A DNA stretch of 64,000 nucleotides, from the NCBI GenBank assembly GCA_021464245.1, contig JADCRB010000067.1, positions 1,457,908 through 1,521,907 of the forward strand, in the 5' to 3' direction. The notes beneath the pieces were generated by a model, which was not told where the DNA came from, did no database searches, and saw nothing but the letters and a program-made list of their open reading frames with translations. This stretch comes from Carallia brachiata. Its lineage: Eukaryota; Streptophyta; Magnoliopsida; Malpighiales; Rhizophoraceae. The translations under genes were made by a program, and so were the position numbers. This document shows positions 9,869 to 23,992 of this stretch, piece after piece. Position 1 is the stretch's first letter. Each line of letters opens with the position of its first letter.

Positions 9869-12800
9869 TCATCGGCGGCCACCAGCCTTTCTAATAGGAG
9901 GAGCTGTGTCCTCCTCATCTGACTGGATATCCCCATACACCCACATTCCGTGCCTGGCAGCTCGTGCTTCGTCCTGGAACTTTTCCAGGTTATCAAGGGC
10001 AACCTGCCTGTCCTTGGAGTCCCACTTTCTTCTCTTTTCAATCCTAGCAAGTCCCTCCTGAAAAACCCGCGAACTCGGAATTAGCCAGCATTCAAAGCAT
10101 GAAGGAAATGGCATAGCTATTCCAAGTGTAAAGATAGTTTCATGCAACTAGCTAATTACAAATGTGAACTACGTCGGTATTGTAAAGATTCAAAGGAAAA
10201 AATACGTGATGGAATTCCCAATCCTAAATGACAGATCAATGTAATGGAGTTCCCATCCTAAATGAAAGACCAGGAAGAAGATATTTGGTGAATAGCACAT
10301 GTCATCACGAAAGGGTAAATATGGAGGAATATAAAGGGTGATAAAGTTTTATTTAATATTTTGGCTTAAACTCTTCTGACAACCCCAATAAATCATGGTA
10401 AACGGACAACACAAAGTGACTTTAGTTGACAAATCTACCTGTGCCAAGTAAAATTGCTTTTTCTCTGTACAATTTACTGATAAGCATTAGTGGAATTTAC
10501 TGGCACCAATAACTATACTACAAACACTAGAATATATAAATATAAATGAAAGCAAAAGGCAGGGTTCATACCTGAACCAAGGCATCATTTATGCTAATCT
10601 CCGCATCCACAGCAGAAAGAGTCACAATGAGGACTGACCCAGTGCCTTGTCCTTTAACTTTACCTCCAGAAGTATCCCTTTCCTCTACCTTTGCCGTAAA
10701 TTCTTTCGAACTGTTCAATGTTTGAGCACTCAAATACTCAGCTGCTTCCGGGCCACAATCCTCTTCTAAGCTTGGGACCTTAACATATGCTAGGCTACAC
10801 AGCTGAGCAAGACCAGGTGCCAATGATACAGATGGATCAAGCGGCCGTAACCTACTGTATGGAACCTCCTCCTGATTTCCGTAGTCAATGTAGAACACTT
10901 CAAACTTGTCTTCTGGGGATTCCACACCTCCACGAGGTGCATTTACAATCTATGACCATCAAATTAGAAAGTTCAGTTAAATCAACGAGCACATGGCTAG
11001 GAAAAGATGGCTATTTAGGAATGATTGGAAAATGAAAGTATAATATTAGGTACATTCAATAGGCTATAAGGGAGGGGTGCCTAAGATTCATTTGTTAACT
11101 TTAGATTGAATCTCTATGGTAGACACAATGTGGTTAAGATATAACTAACTGGCTGACTGATTCTCACCATTGCTCGGTTCCATGAGTTATCTGCACTAAA
11201 TTGCGCTAGTACAATGTCGCCCTTCTTAGGATTAAAAGCACCAATAACTGGAGCTTCTTGCAGATTCAGGGACGCGAGCTGTTGTTGAACAATGACCACT
11301 TTCTGATCCCCAACTGTCTGCACATAGAATTTACCTCCACCCAAGACTTCGGTAACCACAACCTGTAAAAAAAGAGGTACGAACAACATGAAAAAAATGT
11401 TCAAAACGGCACACAAGCCGAACATAGTGTAGCTCAGCCACCTTCAGCACTTCTTTCTGCTTGCTTTCAACTGCTGGACCATTAGATACTTCCTCTCCTT
11501 CAACATAATTTTCCCACATCTGAAAAAAATTTCTAGGATAAAATGTAACTTCAACAAAACTAATCAATAAACAAACAGCAGAATTTTTTATGTCCTCTTC
11601 GTATTACTTTGAGCTTCTGCCTCTTTGCAGATTTCTCAGCCTGTTCTAGAAGATGAGCTTCGGGGATCCTGTCAGTGCCGAAGGTAGTCTGTAGCTTTGC
11701 AAGGCCAGCTTCAAGGAGAGTCACTGCTATATTAGTTCTTGACTCCCATAAGGATCCCAAGAATGTTCCAGTTCTATCAACAGTTTCCACTTCAATCTGC
11801 ATGAGAGATGTGTGTATGAAAGGAAAGCAACCATTTGGTGAAATAGTGGGCACTTAAAGAGGAAGAGCAAAACCTCAACATCTCTCTGCATTATCCTTCG
11901 TCTCATAAGTGCAATTGCTTCATCAGAATATGGTTCATCACGGCTTGGACATCTAACACCAGAGAATGAAAAGGCAATGCTGCAAGTTTCCTTGGGAATT
12001 AATAGCTTAAAACGATGGCCACTGAGGACATATTCCACAACAGCAGAGATCCTCCTACTTCGATGAAGAAATGGCAAGAAATCTCTTGCTTTCTTGACCG
12101 AGGCCTGAAAGATGCATTTTTAGTATACTAAATGGTGTAGTGAAAAGACAGTTTAGCATAAGGATTAGATTGCTCACTGCTGTCAGATCTGTTATATGCA
12201 TGACTGGAGGATCCTTCGCAGAATGGATCCCTTTCTTCCCATTTACAGCACGTGATTCAGCAGAAAGCAGAGCATCATAATAGTTTGATCTTTGCTCAAA
12301 ATCTCTATGCCGAATAACAGTGCCAAAGCCACGGGAGAGGACAAGCTCAGCAACATTGATCCCAGCTTGTTGATTACCAGCAGTTGATGGAGCTGATGAG
12401 GCTTCATCACCTTCAACCTTTGTGGGAGACAAGAGGAATACTGATCCAAAATCCATTATTCTAGCGTCTCCAGGCCCAGAGACAGGCGTTGGTCCATCTG
12501 CCGTGGTAAACTTCCTAGAATATTCCATTTGCACATTCACCTGACAAAAGAAAACATTATTACAACATATATCACAAAATTGTTGCAATTTTCAAAATGC
12601 AGTAAAAATGGTTTTAGGTCTATACTTGTCGGCCAATAAGGCGTGTTCTTAAGAACTCCTTGGCTTCACGAGCATAGGGAGCAGGTTTCTCATCTCTACG
12701 AGGGTTGCCCATTTTTGGGCATCTAATGCTTGAAAGATTAACTCTTCTCTCTGCCAGTGGGCTGCCAAAAGGCACAGAATCATCAGCAACGATGATGCAA

Positions 12801-13090
12801 TCTCCGCTTACAACCTCCACCACCTGCAGAAAATCCATGGTTGTTGAGATATTCACAATAAAAACTAAAAAGAATTAATCCACGTGAATGATAGGCGAAC
12901 AATTACCTTTCCAGTAAAACTTTGATCATGAATTGCCGTTGAATTTGTTTGAGGAGGTTGGTAATTAGTCCAGATCTTCTTTCGGTCTTTCTTGGCTTGA
13001 AGCTCTGCAGCCTTCAATCGACGCTTAGCATCTTCTTCCATCATGTTTGCACTCCATTCAACAAATCTAGCTAAGCCCTGCATTTACATG

Positions 13091-13127
<37 letters not shown>

Positions 13128-16091
13128 ACCATGTGAGCATAACTCTTGCTCTAGTATTTCACAATGTTTGGAAGGTGTTTCTCTACTGTTGGACAACAAT
13201 TAAGACTAAGACCCACTCAAAGGTGGATCCAACCTACCCCATTGCAAGCTACAAATTGCATTAGAGATATTATCATAAAAATCATGCAATCGGCTCTAAA
13301 AGCACGAATCAAAACAAAGGCACATCAAATTTTAAGCATGTACCTCTTCCACTAGCTCCAGGGCCAGGTCCTTTGCTGATTCCCCATCAGGATAATATAC
13401 AGAACCAATCAAATTGCTGAACTTATCAACACCTTCTAGGACGATTCGAACCTATGGATCCAAAAAGAAGCTTGAGCCATCTTAAATTTCAGTGGCAAAT
13501 GTCAATTCAAACAGCATTTTACTAACATCTCTATGCAAAATGCGAATCTCGGCGAAATGTTTGGCTTCTGCCCCATATGGATCTGGAGAAACTTCAGTAG
13601 CTGCAGTTGAGACCACAAGTCTCTGTGCAGTAGTTAAAGGAGCCCTTGGTTCAGAGACATCTCCATTTGGCTCATCAGAGGTTCTTTCTGCTTCACCAAT
13701 TGTTGCTATTGCTCCTCTTCTCCCCATTGATGGAGCCTAATTCAATCACAGGAAAGTAATTATGCATTTAGAAAACATATGTCGATGATGGTAACTGTCA
13801 TCAGTAGACAAATGGTAAAACTCTGTATATAGGACGAATATTCATCAAAAGCATTCCACATACCTGGATTCCTGCTACAAACACTTGGACAAACTGAAAG
13901 TCTGGAAGCAAATATGCACGGACAGTACTTCCATCACGAAGCTGCTCTACAATAGCTTGCATGGGTCTGCCCTTGTTTGCAGCTAGCAGACCCATGGCAT
14001 CCAAGTTACTTGGATCACCAATGGCAGAGGGAGGTAGATTTCTGATGGAGGCCTCAGCAGCACCTGGTGCCTATTGTTTAAATAAAACAATTTTAGTGAT
14101 GTAGTATGTTTTAATCAAAGATAAAATGCAAGAATAACATAACTTTTTTCTCATCTGTTTCAGATTTCTAAGTGGTGCCTTAAATTAAGAAGTTTATCAC
14201 CTACTTGAGCTCCAGTCAGGATTGAATTGAATGGAAAAATAGGTTCCATAATTCTCCTAAAGATTCAAGTAGCAAATAAACAAGAATATGCTAACTAAAC
14301 CACGTATCAGTAACGGCAAGTCTCTCACTCTCTCTCTATCCTTCCCTCTCTCACTCTCTCACACACACATGGAGACTCCTCAACAACTGACAGGCACCAG
14401 AGGAAGATCGCCAAAAATAATAACAAATGCTACCAGACATGAAACAAGATGAGAATGATGTAGTGCACCTCATGTCCAATGTCTTGCCCTACATTCTACT
14501 TCTCAATTTCTCCAAAATGCTGTGGAGAGGTACCCAACCAGCTTTGAGTTTTCCAATTATGACTATCACATACATGACTCATTATCCTCTTATTTTAAAT
14601 TTTGAACTTCCATATGCAAGTACATATATTGTTTGTTCACCTGGACAAACAATAGAAGTACATATGGGAAGGTAAAGGCAATTATGCATCCAGCCACATC
14701 GATTTAGCCACTTCCAATGCGTGAACAGTCTTCACCAATGGACTGCATAACTAAGGCATAATGATGAAAATTACACAACACTATAAAAAACAGATCATTG
14801 ACTCTATTTGCAAAAAGAATGCTGTGAAGCAGAAAGTAACATCTATAATGAATAAAGAGAGAGTGATGATAGGATAAGAAGGGGGCTGAGGGAAGAGAGA
14901 CAGAGAGAGAGAGACTGCAACCTTACTCCATCGACCCAGACCCTGTTGCTTAGCTTGCTCTTCAAGGCGTAGCAGCTCAGGAAGATAAGGACTAGCCTCG
15001 CCTTTCTGCTGACCCTGTTCTCTGACCTGCAAATGAATTAGTATCTATATATGGGGCTAAAATAAAATGTCAGTATGTAATAACCTCAGAGAAATAGAAA
15101 GTAACCTTTGCCCAGCCTTGTGAAACAACCAAAAGAGCAACATTTCTGGCATCGCTGAGAAACACAGAGCCAAATTCACGGCCAATGGTTGGCACAGAGT
15201 AATCTACCTTGAAAGTGACCTCCTATTAAGTGGACGAAGTTAGACATAGTCATGGCATGGTCTTCAATCTAAAGAACAGAGTTTAAGAGAACACACAGTG
15301 AACAGCTCACATGTAGAAGACATAACTACCTGACCAATGCAGAGCTTCCTCAAATACTCTCGGCTTTCCCAAGCAAATGGCTCATCAGAAACCCCTCTAC
15401 GAGCCTAGAAACACAGATGCAAAGCTATGTTAGTTTCCAAACCCAGCCAGAATTTATGAAATCCATAACTTTGTAATTGCAAAGAAAAGAGACGTGAGTG
15501 TCAATGAACCCGTGCGACAATGAATCTGCGGTGCAATCTCTCTGGCCACTACAATAATTCTAGTTGTGAGCAAATCATCTAATAGTCCAAGACCAACCAT
15601 GAAGCGAAAGTTTTAAGAATGAAGCTATGATTCTTGAGATTGGGATAAACAGTGCAACAACAATAACAAAGTCTTAATCCCAAATTTAATTGGTGTCCAT
15701 TACGATAAAACAGTGCAATAACCGAAAAATAAGAAAACCAGTAATAAGTTGAAATCGCAACACAAAGTCTTCTTCAGGCTTCACTCGAAAAATATCCTAC
15801 GCGAGTAAGAGGCTAATCAAAAATCAAAAGCTTATAACAAACAGCAGAAAATTAACCAAACTGAGGCATCAAAACAGTTAGGACACCTCTCTTACAGGCT
15901 AAACATCAAGAAAAAATGGCGGTCATTACCAGTTTTGGAGCAATGAGAGAGGACAAAATGAGGGTCTTCTCCGGCGGGAGGGCATTACTGCTTTTGGTGG
16001 TCATGGCCATAATCACCAAGCAGTCCCCTGAGGGAACTGCTTTCACTCTTCCCCTGTACCATCCTGTGTGGGCAGCTGTCGATGTCGCCAT
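9869..16091 (-). CDS. TSN: Tudor-SN (staphylococcal nuclease-like and Tudor protein)
   Basis: Sixteen exons, from exon 1 (16091-15930) to exon 16 (10057-9869), all with phase-0 junctions, give 991 residues, the normal family length. Four tandem SNase-like OB folds come first. A Tudor domain lies in exons 14-15; YVQTVGDQ, FSADNSWNRAMV and FYIDYGNQEEVPYSRLRP mark its aromatic cage strands. A partial fifth SN fold ends in MWVYGDIQSDEED. In plants the protein is cytoplasmic. It works in stress granules and P-bodies and influences decapping, mRNA stability (including GA20ox3 mRNA in Arabidopsis) and salt tolerance. Exon 1 was chosen from MATSTAAHTGWYRGRVKAVP, matching the family N-terminus. The intron between exons 7 and 8 has a GA microsatellite. 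It is convergent with calnexin and in tandem with the downstream-strand amidase. No frame defects were found. Confidence 0.96.
13094..13122. repeat. (GA)n microsatellite in a Tudor-SN intron
   Basis: About 14 GA units lie in the intron between exons 7 and 8, next to the exon 8 acceptor region. On the transcribed strand it is a CT tract, so it may serve as the polypyrimidine tract for exon 8. Confidence 0.85.
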
Positions 16092-17010
16092 CCAAACAGC
16101 TAAGATCTACCACCGCAACAAAGCAATTCGCACAGATAAAACCAAATAATAAAAATAAATAAATAAATAAACTCAAAATTAATATGTTCAACACAAAGCA
16201 AGAAAGGCATTCCAGCTAATTGATCACAACAATATCCATTCTTATTCTTTTTTTTTTTTTGAACCAAAATAATTTTACTCATTTTTAATTAATTGACTCC
16301 AACTAGAACTCAAACACGAGACTTTCGGTCCGTAATACGACTCTGTCACCAATTGAAAAGTTAAGTCACTACAATCTAAAAGGAAGCCAAAAGATTAACC
16401 GCATGCAATAGCGGTAGTCAAGATTCAATTGAATAGCAAACAACTAAAATCCATAACAAAACATTTTATATTATATTATATTATATATATATATAATTCA
16501 CAATTGCCATTAGTTGCATAAAAGGAAGTCCAGATCGGCCAACAAAAACCTCATTGAAATTCAAGAACAAAAAAGCAGAATTACATAAATTCATCACCAT
16601 AGCATTGCAAAATTCATCACCGGCCGAGGTTAAAAAAGAAAAGAAAGAAAAAAAAAAGTACCTCGATCTACTACAATTTGATCAGACCAATCAGAAAGAA
16701 AAGAAAAGGAAACCAAAGAAAGCGATCAAAAAGTTAAAAACCGAAAAAGGAAAAGAATTGGCCCACCCAGCCAGCCAGCCAGCAGATCAAAGCATTTATT
16801 TACATAATTCAAGAATCAAGAAAGAAAGAAAGAAAGAAACAGAGAGATCTCTGCCAATGGTTCTAACTTTTAGAAAAAAGAGGTTTACCTTTTCTCAATT
16901 GTATCTTTAATAGAAACCTGCAATATAGATAGAGGAGGCCTTTCTATTTTTCGATTTTTTTTTTCTCTTTTTCCCTTCGGGACGGCGGAGCAAGAAGAAG
17001 AGGGGAAAAT
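16092..17010 (-). promoter_or_regulatory. Tudor-SN leader, probable 5' UTR intron and promoter
   Basis: On the minus strand a donor-like AAAAG|GTAAAC lies near 16890 and acceptor-like AGs precede the ATG at 16091, suggesting a 5' UTR intron of about 0.75 kb. The leader would start near 17000, in a CT-rich stretch beside a (TA)n tract at 17053-17075. The lysine-rich frame at 16554-16910 on the other strand is low-complexity intron sequence. The splice is inferred. Confidence 0.4.
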
Positions 17011-19866
17011 GCGGAAGATAGGACAACGGGATGCGCTCAAAAGAGACATCTGATATATATATATATATATATATACATATTTTAAGTATTACTATTTTAA
17101 TTAATATTTTAATTAAAATTAAAATTAATAATTTTTAAAATATAAAAATAATAAATATTTAAAAAATTATTAGTTTTATTTTAAAAATATTAATTTTAAT
17201 TTCAATTAAAATGTCATCCGAGACACGAATATCCGAGACACTAAAATTATATATATATATATAGTAAGGATATATTTTTGTAAACAAATCTCAAAAAAAT
17301 CGTGGCATTAAATTTATAATATTGTTTGGTAGTATTTTATTAAATTTTTTTCGGTCTTGCATTTAATTTTATAAAATCTCATAAAATCTCGTGCAACGAA
17401 AAAATAAAATTTATTTTCTTGGCTTAATTGATTTCTTATTTTGAATTCGGAGGTTTACAATAGAAAAGTCTTGTATTTTAAAATATATGTTTACAATCAA
17501 AAATAGTATATTATAATTGCCTGAAATGTTGTTTGTGATTTTGTTTTTAATAAATAAATTTGATGGTAACATAAAGGAGGGATTTAAGAAAGTTACACGG
17601 ATATACCATTCACATCAGACCATCAAGATGCGCACGTTTTTGTACATTTAGTACTTGTGGGAAAATCTAAGGAAAGCTTTGATAGATATTTCCTTCTTGA
17701 ACACTATAATAATTTATTTTTTTATTTTTATAATTAAATTATATAATATTTAATTTATATTATTTTGATCTCAATTAAAAAATTTTACTCAATATTTTTT
17801 TTTTTTTTTTTTTTTAACCTTGCTATATTTTTCGCATTAATATCATGCAAGGCCCCTCCCGACAGTCTTCTTTTTGCCTTCCGTTTCGTTTTTTCTTCAC
17901 CCTTTGACATGGGGAGGTCGGGAGGAAGCTAGGTGGGGACCATGTAACGGACCCCACTTTATGGCATTGAGAGCACCATTAATGAGCGTAGTAACATTAG
18001 AGATATTAATCGTCATAATATCAACATTATCGCTTCTTTAAATTTTTTTAATAATGTCTAATACGGACGTTAGTGAACGTTTTCCTTTTTTTCTTTTTGA
18101 AACTACAAAGCACTTCTTAAAAAAAAACATTTTTTCAGGTCTAAAAAATAGTGATTAAGTGGATAATCACTTCTAAAAATAAAAATAAATATTCTCCTTT
18201 CAACAAAATTTTTTTCCTAATTTTCAAACTCATATACAGGTAAGTTTGCCTAAGATTCTTAGCCGCCGAACTGGTATTGTAGCTATCGTCAAGCAATAAC
18301 AATAAAGAAAACGCAACAACAATTGACATGGTTGGACTATTAAAAAATTTATGTTAAACTTTTAACTTTTCTTCACTCTTTTAATTCTTCAAATTACTAG
18401 GCTATCAATTTAAAACAAAAATCAAAAAGGAAAAAAAAAAAAGCAACAACAACAAAAAAACTTTTTTTATTTTTTTTTGGCTTTCTTCGATGCTCATTTT
18501 CAGAGTTAATTTTCTACTCATTTTCTTTTTTATTTATTTTCAATCAATTCAAACAACTAACTTTTACTTTTTATTTCACAAATTACTTTTTATTTTTTTT
18601 TTAACAACTTTTTAATCGTTACTTTTTGTCAATTATAACATTATTATTACTGTATTATTTTCTATTTATTTTTTTTTATTCATAAATTTATCATCTTTCA
18701 CTGTTGCATAACATGGAGATACACACATATATCCGATCTTAGCTGCAATTCACTTTTGCGTTTACATTTCAACCCTACTTTTGAATGCCCATTTCCAGTA
18801 AAAAAACAAAAACAAAAAATTGCGTTATTTTCTCGTTAATCTAATTTATACATGTAGAAATACACACACTTCCAACAGAAATTTGAAATTTCAGTACAAG
18901 GAAACCAGAGGAAAGTAGTTTATGACGTCGTGTGCTTTCGTAGTGTCGTCATGGGCAACGACACCTTCCCCAAACGGTAACAACTGGAAAATTACTTGAG
19001 AGACAAGAGCCCTTCTTTCCCTTGATGAAACGGTAGTGTTCTTGTTATTGACACCACCAATAGTGGGACAATAAATTCTTGATGACAAGGAGTTGTTTTG
19101 AACTATGGCTTCATGCAAAATAATTAAAATCATAGTTTAAGTTTTGATATTATTATTACATTTTTATACCCTATTGATTGCTACAATCCTTGCATAAGTT
19201 TTGCCCAATCTTCCTGCACAATGCAGACTTTATTATAAGCTAGATGTTTGAGCCTTGTGATCTCGCATTTACTAAGTTGAGACTCTCTTCTTAGAAACCA
19301 ACTATAATCGATCTGATTTTAATCCAAACGTTTAAGCTCAGTCTATGGTTTCCCACCATTCACATTTTAAGATTTTGATTATGAAAATTTTCATTTCTGA
19401 TATAGACGTAAACATCTTAATTAAGCCATCAAAAGTTTGGTGATTTTTAGAAAGGCTTTACGAGAGCAGAATGTTTATTTCATGCAGTTTTCATTTCCTA
19501 GCAGAGCAGGCCGACAGGAATCTAACCAAGTTACTTTTGGGCTGACCATTACCGCAAAAGAATCTTGAAGATTAAAAATCCATTCTTTAATATTTACTCC
19601 AAGTCACAATTGATCACTTCTTTAAGTTCATCTCTAAAATATCACAATAACTGGTTGTGTCATTTTCCGAAGCAAAGGAACTTCTAAGCGTATGGCTCAA
19701 AATGTAGTTTTGTTTGAAGAATGTTCCATGTTACCTTAGACAATGTGGGCAACGGGGGACCAGAAGCTCCTTGAATAAAGTCTGGCAAAGAAGTCTTAAA
19801 GTTTTGTGTAGACGAAAGGAGTTCTTCGCTTCAAGTGTTGTTCCCCCTCTGGCAGAAATAGCACGT
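17011..19866. other. AT-rich spacer between Tudor-SN and the amidase
   Basis: This contains AT-rich palindromic sequence (17090-17220), long T runs and a GC-richer patch at 17850-17950. The minus-strand frame at 18891-19133 (80 codons) resembles no family I know. The last few hundred bases should include the amidase 3' UTR. Confidence 0.55.
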
Positions 19867-22800
19867 TTAGAGATGCAACCTTCTAGGAGGGATAATAACT
19901 GTAGGTGGATCCGGTATTGTGTCATTTGGCCCGAGATTATCGATGGGAGGACGCTGCTTATGGTGATCGGTGACTGATTGGTACGCCATTGCTAATGCAA
20001 GGGCCTGCAAATGGGTAAGGATTGCAACAAATAATAATTGTGCCTGGAACCATGTATCTTGGATCCAAAATGACAAAAATAAAAATAATAATAATGCAAC
20101 CTCTCATGGTAAGAAAGTTCTTAGCTTTAAGTCAAAGGATCTTACAATGTGATCATGACCCGGACGAGCATAAATGCCAGTCGTAATGGTGGTTCTTCTA
20201 CGAGTACCCCCAGAAGGTGGATTAGATATATTTTTGAATCCAGTGGGAACAACAACTACAGGCAGCCCCACAAGGTTTCCCAGGCAAACTCTCTCCCAAT
20301 CAGTTGCATTGCCAATGAAAGCATCTACAGTGAAACTTTTTTGTACTTCCCGTATTAATTTTCCCCGTGCTCTTTGTGCCTGTAAAAGGATATCATCAAA
20401 ACTCAACACACAAAATCACCAAGTCTTAAAATAATTCCACTTCTGCTAGCTATGTTTCACGCAAGAATCTTTGTAAGGAGATCAGGACTTCTGAGGTTTC
20501 CTATGAGACGACCAGCTCTCAAGCATTGTTTATGTGCTATTTCTGAGCTTATCAAACCTTTTCTTGGTAAAGGGTATAAAAACATAAACAAACCATGAAA
20601 TCTGCACGGATAAAGGGGACCACGTTGTACATCTTACTCTTATTGTTGTATGAGTGAACAAATTTTCAGGCTATCAATGTAAATTTGAGATATAGTTTTT
20701 CAAAAACCAAGAGTAGAATTGACCTGGACATAATCTACTGCTGGAATCAGCCTTGCACGGCGCAATTCAGTTGGCCATTGGTCATGGGCCTCATAAACAT
20801 CATCCTGCCCACTGCGTTGCCACTCATCAAAGTGAGCCAACATATCAACGTCCATTGTAAAATTTAGTATGCCTTGGACAGAGTCGACAGTGTAATTCAG
20901 TTTGAAAGGAACTACATTAACACCTTTCGACTTGAGCACATCAACAACCTGACATATCCATACCAATATACTTTAAAGTAGCTCAGTTAAATAACTTTCT
21001 TGTCAATATATTCTAAAGATATAGACAAATTGAACAAACTGATGATGCAATAGATCCAGGCGTTGTTAGGTTTTTCCCCCTTCCTTTTTAAAGCTACCAC
21101 CTCTAAATACAGCAATGTCCTGTATCCAGAAAATGACAGTGCTACTAACCTCCATTTCAGCATCATCCATATAACCAACAGTAATTGCTTTAATATCAAC
21201 AGAAAATGGGTCATCAAGGGGAATGTCTCTTGATGATGGATCATCAGGATCTTTTCCTCGAATAGAGTCCAGAACAATCGAACAATCTGCAGCACTTCTG
21301 CAGAAGGGGCCAAGCTTATCCTGTTAAACAAGTGCCATTTAAATTTCTGTCAGTACATTACCCTCAAAGGAGATCCATGAGGTATGAACATTATGAGATA
21401 TCACCAGGCTTTCTGATATGCTCATCACACCAGTTCGACCAACAGCACCAAAAGTGGGACGACATCCTGTCACACCACAACGAGCTGCCGGGTACGAAAT
21501 TGAGCCGGCTGTTTCTGAACCAATTGCAAATGGAACCATACCTGTTAAAGAATATATTAGTTTCATTACCACAGAATCAGTCCATGAAATTCCATCATCT
21601 TGTGACTGTGCCTAAATGGGTTTATCTTGGCACGTATTTCCTTCAAGCACTATATGTCATTTTTCCAGAGCTCAACAAATAAACACGAGAACAAAGGAAT
21701 TGGAAAATGGAGAGAATACCAGCTGATGTGCTGGCAGCAGGCCCAGCTGATGAACCAGTAGAAAATTCCTCTATATTCCAAGGGTTTCTCGTCCTACCTC
21801 CAAACCAGATGTCATCGTATGCCAGCGAACCAGTAACAAGCTTTGCAACAAGAACTGCCCCAGCAGATTTCAACCTGTCTTAAGCATATACCACGTTGTA
21901 TGAAACGAGATATGATTCAATTCTAATTGCAATCATGATGCTTCTGCATAATTACAATACCTTTTGTAAACCCAAGCTTCAATGTTAAGAACCTGATCTT
22001 TAAAACTTCCTGAACCCCAAGTTGTCTTGTATCCAGGTACAGCTATAATATCCTTCAATCCATAAGGAATGCCATGGAGAGGTCCTACAAGGTGAAAAGA
22101 ATGTAAAATGAAACATTATCTAATTTATAACACTACCTATCACCCTAAGGCAGTATTCTGTGAAATTATACAGACAAATACTAAAAAATCGAAAAATTTT
22201 CACATCTAAGCACATGGCACCAGATTGAGGATACCTCAATAACACGGAGACAAAATGTTACAAGTGCTCTGACGTGAAAATAAAGGGCACATTACTTAGG
22301 TACCTAAATACACTCCCTTCGCCAGCAACCCATCAGCTTCTTTTGCTTGCTTAAAGGCTAGTTCATCAGTAAAAGTGACCACGGATTCAAGGACAGGATT
22401 ATACCTGTTGTTCAGGCAATGCAATGTTTAATAGCTCAAACATTAATGCAGAATGACCCCTGCTATCATTTCCAACATTTTTTTTACCGTTTTAATCTAT
22501 GTAGGAAAATATGAGTCAGTTCTTGAGATGTGATTTGCTTTGTCCTAATGAGTTCCCCTAATTCAAGCACCTGTACAAATAAACCAAATTCACAACTGGA
22601 CTGAGAAAATAAAAATAATAGTTTATAAATGAGTCAAATTTATAGCAGAAGAATTGGCTTACACTCATAAAGGCAATATCTTCTTCATTTTTGGGCTTCT
22701 TTGTGCCAGTGAGAAGAGGATAGTTAAACTTTTTGCTAGCATTTTCTGCATTTTCATGGGCCCAATTGGACTTGAAAATCAAACAGGATGGATTATGCAG

Positions 22801-23992
22801 CCCTCCATTCTCCTCGGCAACTAACTTCCGGTTAGCTTTGAATATAGGTATATTAAACTCTATTGCATCCTTCGCGGCCTCAACAACCTAAATTAGCATC
22901 ATATAGTAAGCACCAGCAAATTTAGTGAAAAAATGCTTTGCCATGATAGCATCTTCCAACCACATCAGATAAATCTTCACACCTTAGTATCATTGAAGAA
23001 GTTGGCATCAAAGACTTCGAATGCACATCTGAGTTGAAAAGCTTCACTGATCTTCTCCGAACACTTATTGTTTCTCTTTCTGTCCTGATCAAACAAACAT
23101 GAGCAAAATTCATGAGACGTGTCATAGCCGCGAGAACTGATCTTGTTGTGTATTTGCTCCTTTTGCTTATGATAGATGAGTTAATGGGGTTTTACCAGGA
23201 AGTGCAATTTACGGGAATGAACCACAACCTTTTCCCAGATTTTTTTAACAGGTCCTACCTGCCTTACATTTGCTTGTTTAAATGGAACGGTTGAACTCTT
23301 TTAAAGGAGAAAGAGATGCATTGAAAGGATCTTGGGATTTGGAAGGGGAAAAAAAAAAAAAACCCTTTTTTGGTCTATAATCCGACTTAAACAACAGGTA
23401 AATTCATGAACTCAATTGGGTTATTCATTCTTCATCTTAAAACCCTTAGGAACCGTGAACTTTTTGAACAGTTGTTAATCAGGCAGATGCAGTTTTTGAT
23501 AATAAAGAACCCTTCGAAAAATAAGTGATTGCCTCTCCTGTTACCAGTTACAAAAAGAATTGTCCTTTAATCCCACAATAACAATCTTGAGATTGAGAAC
23601 AAGTAGTAACAGATACATCCTTAAAAAATAGAAGGGTTCAATACATCCTTAAAAATAGAAGGGTTCAACAGTTAAAGAAAATCCTTCTAAGTCTCAAAAT
23701 TCAGGCTTTGACCAGGATTGCTTAGTCTTGGAACCTTAATTCAAAACAAGAGGCTTTGAGGTTGAAAAGACAAAAAAGAAATCAGATGGAGAGAGAGAGG
23801 CACCATGCTTGTAGTAGGCCGAATAAGAGGGCAGCGAGCTAGTCTTGATGAGATTAGCGAATTAAAGTAAGGAGCTTGCAGGGGTTGGCACATGACAGCA
23901 GACCCAGCTGCAAAAACTGAAGAAAAAAGTACAAGACAACGCAGGAAACGTGTCATTTTTGCAGGATGCGAAGGACAGGACTCGAGCGCCAT
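19867..23992 (-). CDS. Amidase-signature hydrolase (At5g07360 type)
   Basis: Twelve exons (first 23992-23804, last 20004-19867) splice to 627 residues with consistent phases. The N-terminus MTRFLRCLVLFSSVFAAGS looks like a signal or anchor segment. Exon 6 has the catalytic lysine in GIPYGLKD (about K244). Exons 7-8 carry the amidase signature STGSSAGPAA with the cis-serine (about S316) and the nucleophile in ETAGSISYPA (about S340), 24 residues apart as in FAAH and malonamidase. The Ser-cisSer-Lys triad is therefore complete. The family hydrolyses C-N amide bonds. The substrate of this plant branch is not known to me, and it is not clearly GatA, AMI1 or FAAH. Family and position between TSN and IPK2 agree with the Arabidopsis gene. 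No frame break was seen. Confidence 0.93.

Noticed and set aside
16554..16910. 118-codon lysine-rich frame
   Set aside because: Low-complexity A-rich sequence inside the probable Tudor-SN 5' UTR intron, antisense to the gene.
17840..17945. GC-rich partial inverted repeat (CCCCTCCCGAC / GTCGGGAGG)
   Set aside because: Only about nine bases pair cleanly and the pairing does not extend, so it is not a credible microRNA hairpin.
18891..19133. 80-codon minus-strand frame in the TSN-amidase spacer
   Set aside because: No family motif, no supporting splice or promoter signal. Could be a small unknown gene, but I cannot support it.
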